Part shown: piece after piece, positions 34,803-45,990 of the stretch
How positions within the stretch are numbered: the first letter of the stretch is position 1
How the letters are laid out: the number at the start of each line of letters is the position of its first letter
Assembly: GCA_949358305.1 (NCBI GenBank)
Contig: OX442324.1
Location: 3,788,001 to 3,852,000, forward strand
Source: Strigamia acuminata
Taxonomy: Eukaryota; Arthropoda; Chilopoda; Geophilomorpha; Linotaeniidae
Direction: 5' to 3'
DNA length: 64,000 bases
Program-made: the position numbers and the translations under genes
The notes under the pieces: generated by a model
Told to the model about the DNA's origin: nothing
The model's database searches: none
Seen by the model: only the letters and a program-made list of their open reading frames with translations

Positions 34803-37665
34803 AAACTTATGGCAGCAACCTCTTTATTTATGGATTCATTACGTGGAAAGCATTTTCTACTCACTGCTGCACTTTTCCACTGTCTTAGCCATCACTTTTC
34901 CTTTGCAAGACTTGCTTTCCCTAAACATTTTCCACATCTTGCCTCAAGTGTCAAGTGCCGACTCAACAGTTTTAATCGCTTGTAAAAATTGAAGCTACCA
35001 AGGTAAATAGACGATAAATATTTATGGACAAGTTGATGAATAAATCGCATTACCTATGCAAATAAAGCCTGAGAAAATATTTTCAATTTCAAATTCCAGA
35101 AAATAAATAAGCTTTTCGATTTAAACATTCTCGAAAATGAATGTTTGTTGCAGTTTCGAGTTACAATGCTCTTTTTGCTCATTAGAAAATGCGTCTGCAG
35201 CTGAAGCCAACAAACCGAGGTTCGTGTTAACCCTATCTGCTTGCAAAACCATTCCTACAAGTCACGTGCAACACGTTTTCTAGAAACCTTCAATCCTCTT
35301 TCCGACTGCTCTTGAAAAAGAATGAAAGCACCATGGAACAAAAAAGAAAGAAAGATGAAAAAGTAGAAAAAGAAAGAAATGCTTTGATTCATGTTTCAGG
35401 TGTTGTTAAACGAAACAAAAAAAAAAACATTAAACTTAAAATACATTTATTTTTAGCTTTCAAAAATGCATCATCATCAGGTTTCAATGCTTTCAGCTGC
35501 ACGTATTCCTGTCGGATGTACATGGAAACCTGCATTTTTCGTGTTGCACAACTCGTGTCTCGTCACTGCGCATGCACACGACGGCTAAAATGTTTTATAT
35601 TAATAAAAATATATATACATTTTTTTTTAATTTGCAAAAATATCTGCGCATTTCAAAGCCCAAAATCAATTCATTCTTTGCGAACACACCACAAATTCTA
35701 TAGAAAATTAAATTTTTCATCCTCAAAGAATCCATTTGATAAAAACAAAAATTAATAAATATTGTTATTATCTGCTTTTGCTTTGAATTCTCAAAGTATC
35801 TCGTATTATTAAATTTTTAAAGCTAAAATCAGAGTGGGCATTTTGAAAACAAACAAACAAATAAATAAATAAATATTTGGACTTCTAATATCAAAAGAAA
35901 AGAAAACCACATAATATATTAAAACTCATTCTGCAAATTTAAAATTTTATGTAAAAAGATAACGTCTTTAGAGAATATATTAGAAGCAATTAATAAAAAC
36001 AAAATGGAAACGGTGAAGAATTAAATTATCCATCACATTAAAAGATGGAGGATTCAATTAACGCGGAGACGGAGTCTGTGATTCATCAAATTGAACAGCA
36101 GAAAAGACAGTGACAAGATCAATAAAGAAAAGAAAAAAAAAATCTTCTAAACCATGTCACTTTGGAAATAAAACACATTACGTCCTTGCAAGTTACATAT
36201 TCCCTTTACCTTCAACTCTTCCATCGCTGATAATGACGTCAAAACAAACTTCAACCCCCTCGTGTAATGTACTGAAGAGTACACAACGAATTAATAATAT
36301 ATCTTTCCTGGGTTAGTGTTATGGTAAAGAAATAAAAAAATAAAGTAAATAAATAAATACTTAGCCATAAGCGACAGAACTGCAAATTTCCCAGCGCAAA
36401 ATATCAATTTTTTAAAAATTCCAAAAAACTTTTCAGACCAATTTCTTAAAGAGCGATGTAATTTCATTGCAACAAAAAAAAAAAAAAATACAAAACTCAC
36501 GAACTAAAATATTTGTGTCTTTGCCAATTTTAACTTTTACATTTTAATTTAAAAAAAAAAAAAATAAAAAAAATATATTTTCGAGTGTTTATTTGTTACA
36601 AAGTAAAACACATCTGCTTGTTACTTCTCTCACGTCCATCCATGATGGACCAATTTGTCATGAGGTCATACCCTGGGGGGTCAACGCCCACGCTTTTTAA
36701 AATGGAACCCACGAAATTCCACCCATACCTCGTGTCACCGATCAGAACACAATAATAACAAACTCATAGGCAACGATGCACGGCGCCATTTACACATCGC
36801 TACACCATACATGCCCTGAATACAGCGCCGCGAATTTCCCTCTCCCAAGAGAAAACCAAACTCGAACAAACTCGGAAACTAAAAACTCTCAACAAAAAAA
36901 TCATTCCGCTCTTTTCACCCTTCAAACTCCACATTAATTACAATTTTTTTTAAAAATAAATTTATTATTTCATACCAAACAACTTTAATTTCTAATTTTA
37001 TTTAAAATTTCGGCCTACCGCATGTATTATTATAATGGAAATCGAGTGTTGGCCGTTGCTACACAACAGTTATTTGAAACTCAATCGTTCTCATTAGCAA
37101 AGAACTGAGTAACCAACAGCAACCAATCAAGCTTAAGTTTTGCTTTGAGTTAAGAGAAAATAGCTAGCAGGTCAATAAACCGCACGCGAATTAAGATGGA
37201 TTATGGGAGGCGAAGTGACAAGACCGGACCACAACATAAGAAAACAAGATACACGGCTTTCTGGTTTGGATTATATAAGCTAATTAAAACTGCATTAATC
37301 CCATTTGTTCGCTGGGAAACAACTCATCACAAATTATATTCTTAACACGTTTCCTACAATCCTTCGTTAATCACACCGACTTGACGATAAAAGAGAAAAA
37401 GAAACGAATACAAGCAAAAGTCAACGTATTTGAGCGATTAAACGCCGCGCCAATTTCACCAGCGATGCACAGGGCAAACACACAGCGATTTCTCTTCGAT
37501 GCGCGAAATTGCGAGCAAACAAAAATCGCTTTTTGTAAATAATTGATGATCCCTTTATTAATTTTTTTTTATGTTGTTATTTTTATGTTGATAATTCATA
37601 TTAATTCTCGTCATTTACGTCAAGAAAATGCAAATAAATTTAAAGCTTCTTCATACAGTCACAAA

Positions 37666-37826
37666 GCTGGTTTCACTAAACTATATCGTTTTTCAATAAC
37701 GATATCGAGTTTAATTTTTTTAATCAATCTTAACCGTTATTTCTCTCTTATTCACGAACACGAGACACGACATGATAGTTAACGATGTCGTTCCTGAATC
37801 CCCAACGATAGTTTAGTGAACCCGGC
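37666..37826. mobile_element. MITE with GCTGGTTTCACTAAACTAT ends
   Basis: The left end GCTGGTTTCACTAAACTATA is matched by the reverse complement of the right end, GCCGGGTTCACTAAACTATC. Sub-terminal CGTT/AACG pairs continue inward (AACGATATCGAG versus AACGATGTCGTT). 161 bp, non-coding; the single copy lies about 400 bp upstream of exon A. Confidence 0.65.
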
Positions 37827-37958
37827 CCCCTTTTGGCTGCAAGTTTGTCTCACAGCTAAAAGGTACAGACTCTCAGCCACAGAGAGGAGAACGTGACGTG
37901 TTTATGGACGTGCGCACGCGTGAAATCGCAGTACGGTAACGCACGACAACGCCACCCA

Positions 37959-38110
37959 CATGCTTCAAAAATATATTTCACAATATATTGCTTCACACTC
38001 GATGCATTCCAAAATGTACAGCATTTCGCACAATTAACTAGATTATTTGTACATTAAATAATGCATAATACTCTGCAATATAATTTAAACGTATTTTTCA
38101 ACCATGTGCG
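37959..38110. mobile_element. AATGCATT MITE family, shortened copy
   Basis: It starts CATGCTTCAAAAATATATTT, includes GATGCATTCCAAAATGTACA, AGCATTTCGCACAATTAA and ATTTGTACATTAAATAATGC, and ends TTTTTCAACCATGTG. The middle is deleted relative to the 42.4-kb copy. It lies about 120 bp upstream of exon A. Confidence 0.75.
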
Positions 38111-38227
38111 GATCGACGTACATTTTTATATTTCAACATGCTCAAACCTGCACAATTCCTTGTGGTGCAAATACACCAAATTTATACCATTTACTTTTTT
38201 TTAAATTTAAATAACCAAACCACTTAC

Positions 38228-38364
38228 TCTGTGCTTATCGATATGCATGAAGCGAAGATGAGGATCAAACAGCAGTTTGTTTGGGTCGATATTAATAGGC
38301 GATTGTCGACGTCCCTTGTTGCACAAGCTCCATTCGGGATTGATGAGACCCCAAAACGAAGGTC
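38228..38364 (-). CDS. CA10: CA10/11-type carbonic anhydrase-related protein, exon A (N-terminal part of CA domain)
   Basis: The minus strand reads, after an ..ttgaccag acceptor, 2 nt completing a Gly codon and then 45 codons beginning PSFWGLINPEWSLCNKGRR and ending FMHIDKHR at a gtaagt donor. FWGL-N-x-x-W and the C-x-x-G-(K/R)-R-Q-S-P-(I/V)-(N/D)-I block are the hallmark start of alpha-carbonic anhydrase domains. The PSFWGL wording and the Cys before GKRQSP are typical of the secreted acatalytic CA10/CA11 group, which in vertebrates are glycoproteins that bind neurexins. The Cys here is expected to pair with the Cys in MPGCHETV (exon at 6150-6304). The exon starts in phase 1 and ends in phase 0, and phase 0 is what the next exon needs. 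The preceding exon should carry the signal peptide and the conserved Trp-Trp-x-Tyr stretch; I could not find it in the window. Family identity is very secure; the orthologue (CA10 versus CA11, or an invertebrate CARP) is not resolvable because vertebrates split this gene. Confidence 0.95.
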
Positions 38365-39866
38365 CTGGTCAAAAATAAAAAAAAAAATTAAAAAATTAAA
38401 AAATTAAAAAATTAAAATTAATTTACAAACAAAGTGTGAAATCCAAGCTACATTCCTGCTCGTGTAATTTAAGAACCGTTTGCCCGATCTCACCAGTAGT
38501 TCAACGACAAATCAAAAGCACCGCCTTTAATGTCGCCTGCACTGCACTACACTCCGTCAAGCATCAACCCTTATGAGTCTAGATAGCACAAGTTTTACCT
38601 CTTTCCTTCAGATCTTATCTCGGCATAACCTGAAGCAGCCACCAAACTCAAACGACGCCGCTTTTTTTTTTATCAGCCCCAAAAAAAAAAATTAAAAGGT
38701 CATTTTGGTCCTCGGATCAAAGCCATTTAAATTAATTAATTATAAAAAAAAAAACTAGACTGCACACCCAGTATAAGACACATATAGCAGTGAGTGTCGT
38801 TTATAAATTCAGGCGATAGCCCAATTAAAGAATGAGGCATTGCAGTGTCCTGCATGAGGTCCACTAATGTGCAGTTGCCGTGATCCACGATCATGACACA
38901 AACACGACTCGGCCACCCACCCCGTCTCCACCTTGGTCTGTTTTAGTCACACAGTTTCTAATTAAAAACCGTTGCTACCCCCGTCTACGCTTCATAGCGT
39001 GATGAGACACAATTCCGAGAAATTGCCACCAAGTGACACACCAGAAAAACACACCACTGGCGCCACACTCCGGTCGATGTGGCAATCTGGATTCGTCTCT
39101 GCGGACTCATCACTAAGTGTAAACGTCATCGTACCATCAAATTGTTCGCGTCGAGATGCAAATTTACTGGCGCATTATTTACCGGAGAATGGTTAAGTGA
39201 AATCTAATAGTCACACACGTTGGTATGTTCTCTCCAGGCCGACCCCGAGAGTTGGTCAGCCGGAGACGCATACAAGATGTGACCTATGTGGTAAACTGGC
39301 GAAATGAATCTCTTTTATTGTAGCAGCAAACCGGCTTGCGTTTAAATGCTTTTATTTAGCCCGGTTTCGGTGGAATAAGGTTTCGACTAATCGATTTGCA
39401 AATCAAAATAGCCCCGACTTCAAATTCAATTGCCTTTTTCAAGGAAAACATTTCTCAAAATATTCAAACGTTGATTGAAATAAGTCCAAGTTTTTATCGG
39501 GGCAATCTTTGATTACCGCGAAAACGCGACATGTTTTTCATTTCCGAATGCAACTGGTATATAAAAACAGAAATGCGCAATGGAGCAGCATGCATCAACA
39601 CAACATTTGTGGTACACAACAGACATAATTAGCCTCTAATAAAACAGCATGACTGTCAAGAAAACACCTTTATAAATTACTAAATGACGAGTTTCTAGCT
39701 ATTTACCGACAACAAAAAGTATACGTTTACCAAACTTATCGACCTAACGACACACGAAAATCGTTACAAATTATTGCTTCAATTTAACAGCTGAAACTTG
39801 AAATTGTAAAAAAAATATTCGACTTTATGGGTTCAAATGCTCTAATGGAACGCAAGATGCCCATTC

Positions 39867-40185
39867 AACGCGGTATCTATTACAACGCAGGTCTAAATTA
39901 ATCAAAATCACTAAATTCTATATCTAAATTGAACAAAACGACTAAAATAAATGTCTAAATTGAACAAAACGACTAAAATGAATGTCTAAATTGAACAAAA
40001 CGACTAAAATGAATGTCTAAATTGAACAAAACGACTAAAATGAATGTCTAAATTGAACAAAACGACTAAAATTAATATCTAACTTGAACAAAACGACTAA
40101 AATTAATGTCTAACTTGAACAAAACGACTAAAATTAATGTCTAAATTGAACAAAACGACTAAAATTAATGTCTAAATTCATCAAG
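39867..40185 (-). repeat. 31-bp-period tandem array element, copy 2 (8 units, inverted)
   Basis: GAACAAAACGACT recurs at 39931, 39962, 39993, 40024, 40055, 40086, 40117 and 40148. This is the reverse complement of copy 1's unit. The tail CAACGCGGTATC..ACAACG..GGTCTAAA (39867-39898) and lead-in (TTTCTTGATGAATTTAGAC on the minus strand) match copy 1. Confidence 0.93.
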
Positions 40186-40681
40186 AAATCAGGAATAGTT
40201 GGGGTTTTGTCAATAGAAACACCCGCATTATATTAACGTATTAAGCGTAATTAAAACATTGTACCCTAATAAAGTTTGATATCGACACTAAAAACAAGCA
40301 CTTGAAATCAATTTTTCGTTTTTAATTCCACACGATCAGCTCTTAAAGCACTTTTTTTTCGGGTGAGCAGTAAATTCCGTCTCCCCGCGGTCATCCTGTT
40401 GAAGCTGCAGTGGCTTATATCATGGAGCTAAAAGAGAGCTCTTATTAGTCCAAATTGGACGGATGTTCATGTTTGACTTTCTTTTCTCGACTTCCCTTTC
40501 ATCAATCCCTCCTCTTCTTTCCCCCGAATTTAAATAAAAACCGAAAAATGTGAATATCTCGATCCAGAATCTTTGCAAAACGCTTCGCCCACCAGCGCAA
40601 TGAATTTCCTCAACTGTTGTGTATAGATAAAGATGACCTTCAAAGATGAAGATAGATGAGAACTCTGATGTTACATTGGAC

Positions 40682-40927
40682 AAGACACGAATAAGGCGTG
40701 GCTAACCTCTGCTCCTCCATCTTGGAAACATTTGCACTTGGTTGTTGCACGGAGTCATCAGTCAAGTCATCAGTCACCTCATCATCATCATCATCATGAT
40801 CTGCTGATGCTCGTAGGTTATCAACACCAGATGGCGTTGAGGGGATACTGAAGCCAAGAAGCAAAAGGCGGAGCCATAATGACAGGAGACACAAGTTAAC
40901 TTGTATTAACAGTGCTGTTAAGAGCAT
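40682..40927 (-). CDS. Candidate leader exon: hydrophobic N-terminus followed by an acidic stretch (unproven)
   Basis: On the minus strand an ATG at 40927, with an in-frame stop shortly upstream, opens a frame that begins MLLTALLIQVNLCLLSLWLR and then LLLLGFSIPSTPSG, a plausible signal peptide or membrane anchor. An Asp-rich run (DHDDDDDE) encoded by an ATC/GAT microsatellite follows, then SANVSKMEEQ before a possible AG|gttagc donor. It lies 2.3 kb upstream of CA exon A on the same strand, where a secretory leader is expected. However, the end donor leaves phase 2, which does not fit exon A (needs phase 1). An internal G|gtgttg site does fit the phase but is a weak donor, and would omit the family's Trp-Trp-x-Tyr stretch. 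It could be the first exon with a small exon missing, an exon of another transcript, or a chance frame. Confidence 0.25.
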
Positions 40928-41093
40928 CGCTGCAACTATTGATTTCACATCTAAAGATCATCTGAAGAGACTCTTTTTCTCATAATGGTCCCCAAATTTA
41001 ACTTTTATTGTCTACGTTATCAGTATTGTCCTCGTTCCTCTCTTCATTTCTAATAAATAAAACCATAAAACTCAAATCGTGATAATGATTTTT

Positions 41094-41121
41094 CACTCTC
41101 TCTCTCTCTCTCTCTCTCTCT
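41094..41121. repeat. (CT)n microsatellite
   Basis: About thirteen CT dinucleotides; polypyrimidine on the plus strand. Confidence 0.95.
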
Positions 41122-41975
41122 TTGCGAAACCGTGTTAATTTTTCGCCTTCTACAGTAGCAATATTTGAATACAATTATCAACATTAGAATTTCGTATGCA
41201 TTTTAACATTTGTTTTAACTAATCAAATGGAAAATGCAAATGCAGATTTATCAATTTCGCCACGACGTGCATGCGCGAAGCAAGGCCGGTTTTATCCATA
41301 AATTAGTGCATAATTAATAAGTCATTCAAAGTACAGTAATGATTTGACGTTTATGATTGTTTACATTCATCTGATCTGCTCAAATTCAATCCGCGATTAC
41401 TTAAAATCATTATTACAGGTCATTGCACTTGTTTGTTGATCCGGAAGTAAACGGGTCTTGTTTTAACATTCACGAAATGAGTAATGATGATTTTTTTTTA
41501 CATTTCATTTTGAGAATTAAAAATCGAGATTGCATATTTTCGGTTGGAAGGAAAAATCAGCGACGAAACCGAACGCAAATCCCAAAAACAAATGTTGTAT
41601 AATCGCGGTCTTCCGCGAGCTCGTCCACCCACCACACGCCATTTTATACCAATGTCACGTGATTGAGAAAATTTGACTATTTCCTTTTGGAATTCCCCAT
41701 CAGTGTTAAACCCCTCTCTCGAGTATTAAATCACTTGTTTCCAAACAAACTTTTATCACGCCCACACATTTCAGTTTCAATTAAATCACAACTTTTCAAT
41801 TTCCAACTGTGTACACACTACACAATTTTCCAAAATCCTTTACCTTTTCAATCCCATTAACAACACTCATCCAGTGATTTATAGCGCAAATTCGTTTAGG
41901 GACTGCCTACTTTAATATTATGATAGAAATTTATATTGAAACTACTGGTCCATTGGGTACTGCCATATACAAAAA

Positions 41976-41976
<1 letters not shown>

Positions 41977-42001
<25 letters not shown>
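41977..42001. repeat. (TA)n microsatellite
   Basis: About twelve TA dinucleotides in a row. Confidence 0.95.
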
Positions 42002-42006
<5 letters not shown>

Positions 42007-42446
42007 CACCAACAGAATAAAATAATAATAAAAAATCACGAGTTTCAAGTTCAAATTATGAAAAATTAATTTCATCTTTTTAATTATTTCATTCTTTCTA
42101 CGAGTATTTAAAAAAAATAAAAATAAAAATCTATATTCTCTTTCTATTTTTATTTTTTTATTTGTCAAGTGAAATCTTTATTTATCTGTTTATTTCAAAT
42201 GACATTTATTTCTTTGACTTTGTTTAGAACCTATAATTTCCTCAAGAAAAATGACACGATTCGTGTCATCTCCTTTAAGCCATTAAATTTTAACTGCTCT
42301 TGGCCTGGATATTTACAACTTTCACTGCAACAGGACTCAATAATAAGATCTATTTCCTAGAATTCTATCAAAAAAGTCAATTCAAAAAAAAAAAAATCTA
42401 AATTAAAAATCTCTTCTAACACAGTTGTAGTTCTTCAGCGACTCCA

Positions 42447-42694
42447 TAGCCCATACGGTTCAAAAACACATTGAAATTATATTGAAATGCATTGTGTCTC
42501 ACGAAAATGCCATTTTGCAATACATTTTTGGTTTGCAAATGATAATGCATTTTGTAAAATCCATCACGAAATGCGTTCCCAATATTATTTGTCAAATATG
42601 AATGCATTTTTTCAGTCGTATTACTAAATGCATTATTTAATGCACAAACAATAAAATACTTATATATTGTGAAATATATTTTTGAACCAAATGG
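42447..42694. mobile_element. AATGCATT MITE family, most complete copy
   Basis: Inverted ends: CCATACGGTTCAAAAACACA at the left and, on the other strand, CCCATTTGGTTCAAAAATAT at the right. Internal AATGCATT/AATGCGTT boxes alternate. About 248 bp, with no coding capacity. Confidence 0.8.
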
Positions 42695-44801
42695 GAGATA
42701 TTGACTTGCACCCGCCAAGAGATGCAAACTCCATCAAAAAGCCGAAATATTTCAAATGGACTAGCAAAACTTATCCAGACGTTTCGACAGTCTAAATCCT
42801 TCATCCGGATCAATTATTCTTGGCTACTACCTCAAGAATCTAATCAATGTCCCCTTAATGATACCTTTTCCTTCTTTATTTCATTTCAAATTTATTTACA
42901 ACGTGCAGCAAGTAATAAAAGATTAAAGAAATGCTCTGCAAGATGTTCTAATAGTGGTTTCGCCTTTCCATTGGACGTGATATACGATACCGAATTTCTT
43001 ACATACTTTACAAGTGTCATTACACAATAACGAACCATTCTCATGCAACATCTCCCATCACTGTAATCCAACCAAGACCAAAATTTTAGCCTAGCAATAA
43101 ACAATTCCAACTAATTTCTAATTTGTCACTTCTAATTACCAAACAACTGAAATGCTCAAAGTCATAAGCAACAATTAGAAATAAAATATTTAATTTACAC
43201 ATCCAATTAAAATTTAATCAATGAATAAACGCGTAACATTACATTGAAGCACATTAAGCAGTTTAATTAATCAATCGTTAAAAGCCATCAATAACTTTCT
43301 TATTTTCGGCTTACTAACCAACTTTCAACCTCACAAAATGGCCACCCCAAACTAAATCAAGGTGCACTCAATTGCACCTGCCGGTAGTACAAAAAAACCC
43401 TCGCACAAAAAAAAAAAATCTCAAAGGGTAGAAAACTCAATGCCCACCATCTTTTCCTAACGACCCCCAAGAGGTCCCACAGGCCACAATCATCACGTGC
43501 AAGCGAACAAAAAAAAAAGTCCATATATGTTCTCTCTCTCCGCCTTTTCTCCGACAGCACACTGGGCTTTAATTGGGAATCTTTGAACAATCAAGAGGGG
43601 AAAAAAATCGCACCCATTGCCACCAGATGTCACAAACAAAAATAAAAACACAAACAAGCAAGATTACAGCAACATCAATAACAAAATATATTTCTAATCC
43701 TCAATAAATTTCACCTAGTGATGTTTAACGCCATTGAAAACATGCTCTCGTAAAGAAATGTTTCCATGTCAACCAAATGCTGGGTGTGGGCCCCGGATTT
43801 TTTTTATTTTTATTTTTATTTTTATTTTTTTTCCCATCCATTTGAATTTAAATAGAAACGTGGCATTCGAAGCTTTTGTGTTTACTACAAACGACAAATA
43901 GAATCCAATTGACTCAAACAGCTTGACATTTTATTCATTCGGTTTCGGTGATTTCTTCATATCTGAATATTGTTTTAAAAATATATTGATGTTTAGCAGA
44001 AAAGCACAGGGGCAGCAAACATAACATCAAAATCTTGCTTTATTCTGATTGTTTTCAATTTCCACGAGCGAAAAAAAATTCATCCTTGCATAGCAAAAAG
44101 ATAAACATTTGCTTTTCAACGTGATAACGATAATAAAAAAAAGCAAAATAATAAAAATTAAAACAAAATATATAAAAATTCAATGAATATATATAAATAT
44201 ATTTTTTTTAGAAAATTAAATTTTTTAAAGTCGATGTTCCAAAACCTCCAAAGCTATAAAAACACACTTTTAAAAATTAAAATCTAACCCTTGTTTAAGG
44301 AGAGTGGGGTAAACAATAAAAACTTTTCTATTTTTTATTTTTTTATTTTTTTAAAAATAAAATAAAAAATATATAAAAAACTCATTTGAAAAAAAAAAAA
44401 AACAAGCCATAAAATGCAAAAAAATGGAAACATTCAACTTTGAATTTACCAAATTGACATATCTAAGAAGGTAACAAAAACTGCAGAGAAAAAAATGGCA
44501 TTCAAGTATCTAATAGAAAAACATTTGCCAAAGGGATTTCCATCAGTTTGAAAATGAGAAACTATAAAATGCTTCCACTTCCCTCCCATCTATTTGCAAC
44601 GCCATAAATGCTCAAAAAGTGAAGAAGAAAAGCAACAAACAACAAACATCCAACGCTGGTTTTACCTATCTAAATAAATGTTGCATTGTATTCAAATAGG
44701 CTTAAATACACAAAGCAAAACAATTGCCACAAATCTCAACCATTTCCACAAATTTACTATCAAGAATTTCCACAATTTCGAAAAAACAATTTGGCATCCA
44801 A

Positions 44802-44840
44802 AAATAAATAAATAAATAAATAAATAAATAAACAAATAAA
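44802..44840. repeat. (AAAT)n tract
   Basis: Nine or so AAAT units ending in AAACAAAT. Confidence 0.95.
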
Positions 44841-45889
44841 AATAGAAATAGAGAGAAAGTCTAGATAAATAAGAAAATCTGTTGACTAGATTACAATCCA
44901 ATCCACAGTTCAACTTTAAGTGACCAGTGCAGAAGATAGTTTAGTTTATCAGGTTGGTACAGTCAACCAACGACCCAATCATGAGTTCACGGATGGAATG
45001 AAAAGGAAGAAGAAGCAGAAGAAGAACTGGTCTTTGAGTTGAGTCTTTGCTCTGCTCTTTCTGTCTCTGCAATTACAACAGCTGTAACACTGGCCAAAAT
45101 AAATACACCATCACTGCCGACACGCAAAAAAATAGTGCTGATGTCATGAGTAAATAATTGCAATCAAATGTTAAAACAGCAGCAACAAAAAACACAAAAC
45201 AATAATAATAATAATAAATCAACACCATTCGTGATTAAAAATTAATCGTGCAACTTGAATAGACATCAAAAATCTGATAAAAATCAATACCGGCGTGACC
45301 TCTCCCAAGTCTTACAGTATTATTATTTTATTAATGTTAAAACCACTTAAAATTCTTTGAAATTTTTCATTCATTGCTGCTATTTAGTGGTTATTTTAGA
45401 GATGGGAAAAAAGATGCACGAGTGTTGAGTGGTTACTACTAACTAACTTTATTAAAAAGTTAAAGGTCAACATACTACAAACAGGAAGTGGCCAGTATAG
45501 GTCACTTCAGGAATGTCCAAGTGTCATAAACCAAAACTTCTGCAAAGATTACTCGGATGTGATCATGTTTATTCCTAGTAATCTTAAGCACTTTTCATGA
45601 CTTGGCAAGAATGTCGGCTGGCATTTCTTGACTTGACTTGTATAATACGATCATTTCCCATTTTTCTGCCACTTCTCTCTGGAAGTGCTAACGAATATCA
45701 ATATGCTTACTCCGATTGTACATACATCATATTGTGTTTGTTCAAACAAATCGCGCTTTGGTTATCGCAGAATAATTTCGTTGGTCCGTTTACTAATTTT
45801 TTGAATCCTAATTCTTCCAATAATTTCCTCAGGTGTATACAAGTATTATCACCTGTTGATGTCTGGTGTTTCACCTAGTGGCAAAATAC

Positions 45890-45990
45890 TGTTCATTTTG
45901 TACATTAAATTAGATAATACATTTCGTAATACAGTTGAAAAAATGTATTACAAAATGGCAGTTTCGTGAAAACACATTACAATAGAATAA
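45890..45990. mobile_element. AATGCATT MITE family, fragment
   Basis: Retains TTGTACATTAAATTAGATAA, CATTTCGTAATACAGTTGAA and TTCGTGAAAACACATTACAA. The ends are missing. Confidence 0.6.

Larger units (their letters stand above)
20614..38227 (-). other. Large intron between exons A and B (about 17.6 kb)
   Basis: Bounded by gtaagt and ..ggtag. Recognised contents: the nested AATGCATT/pogo-like MITE pair (about 31495-31925), a foldback MITE with GGTTTCACTAAAC ends (37666-37826), an AATGCATT MITE (about 37959-38110), (GA)n at 34785-34802 and many homopolymers. Stretches 26340-27120, 28590-28800 and 29990-30130 are less AT-rich, carry clustered TAATTA/ATTAAT motifs and no visible repeat, and could be regulatory. 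From 20.7 to 31.4 kb no exon or known transposon was identified. Confidence 0.8.

Noticed and set aside
40779-40798. Asp-run coding potential taken as proof of a gene
   Set aside because: The run comes from an ATC/GAT microsatellite, so it cannot by itself support the leader exon; that call was kept at low confidence.
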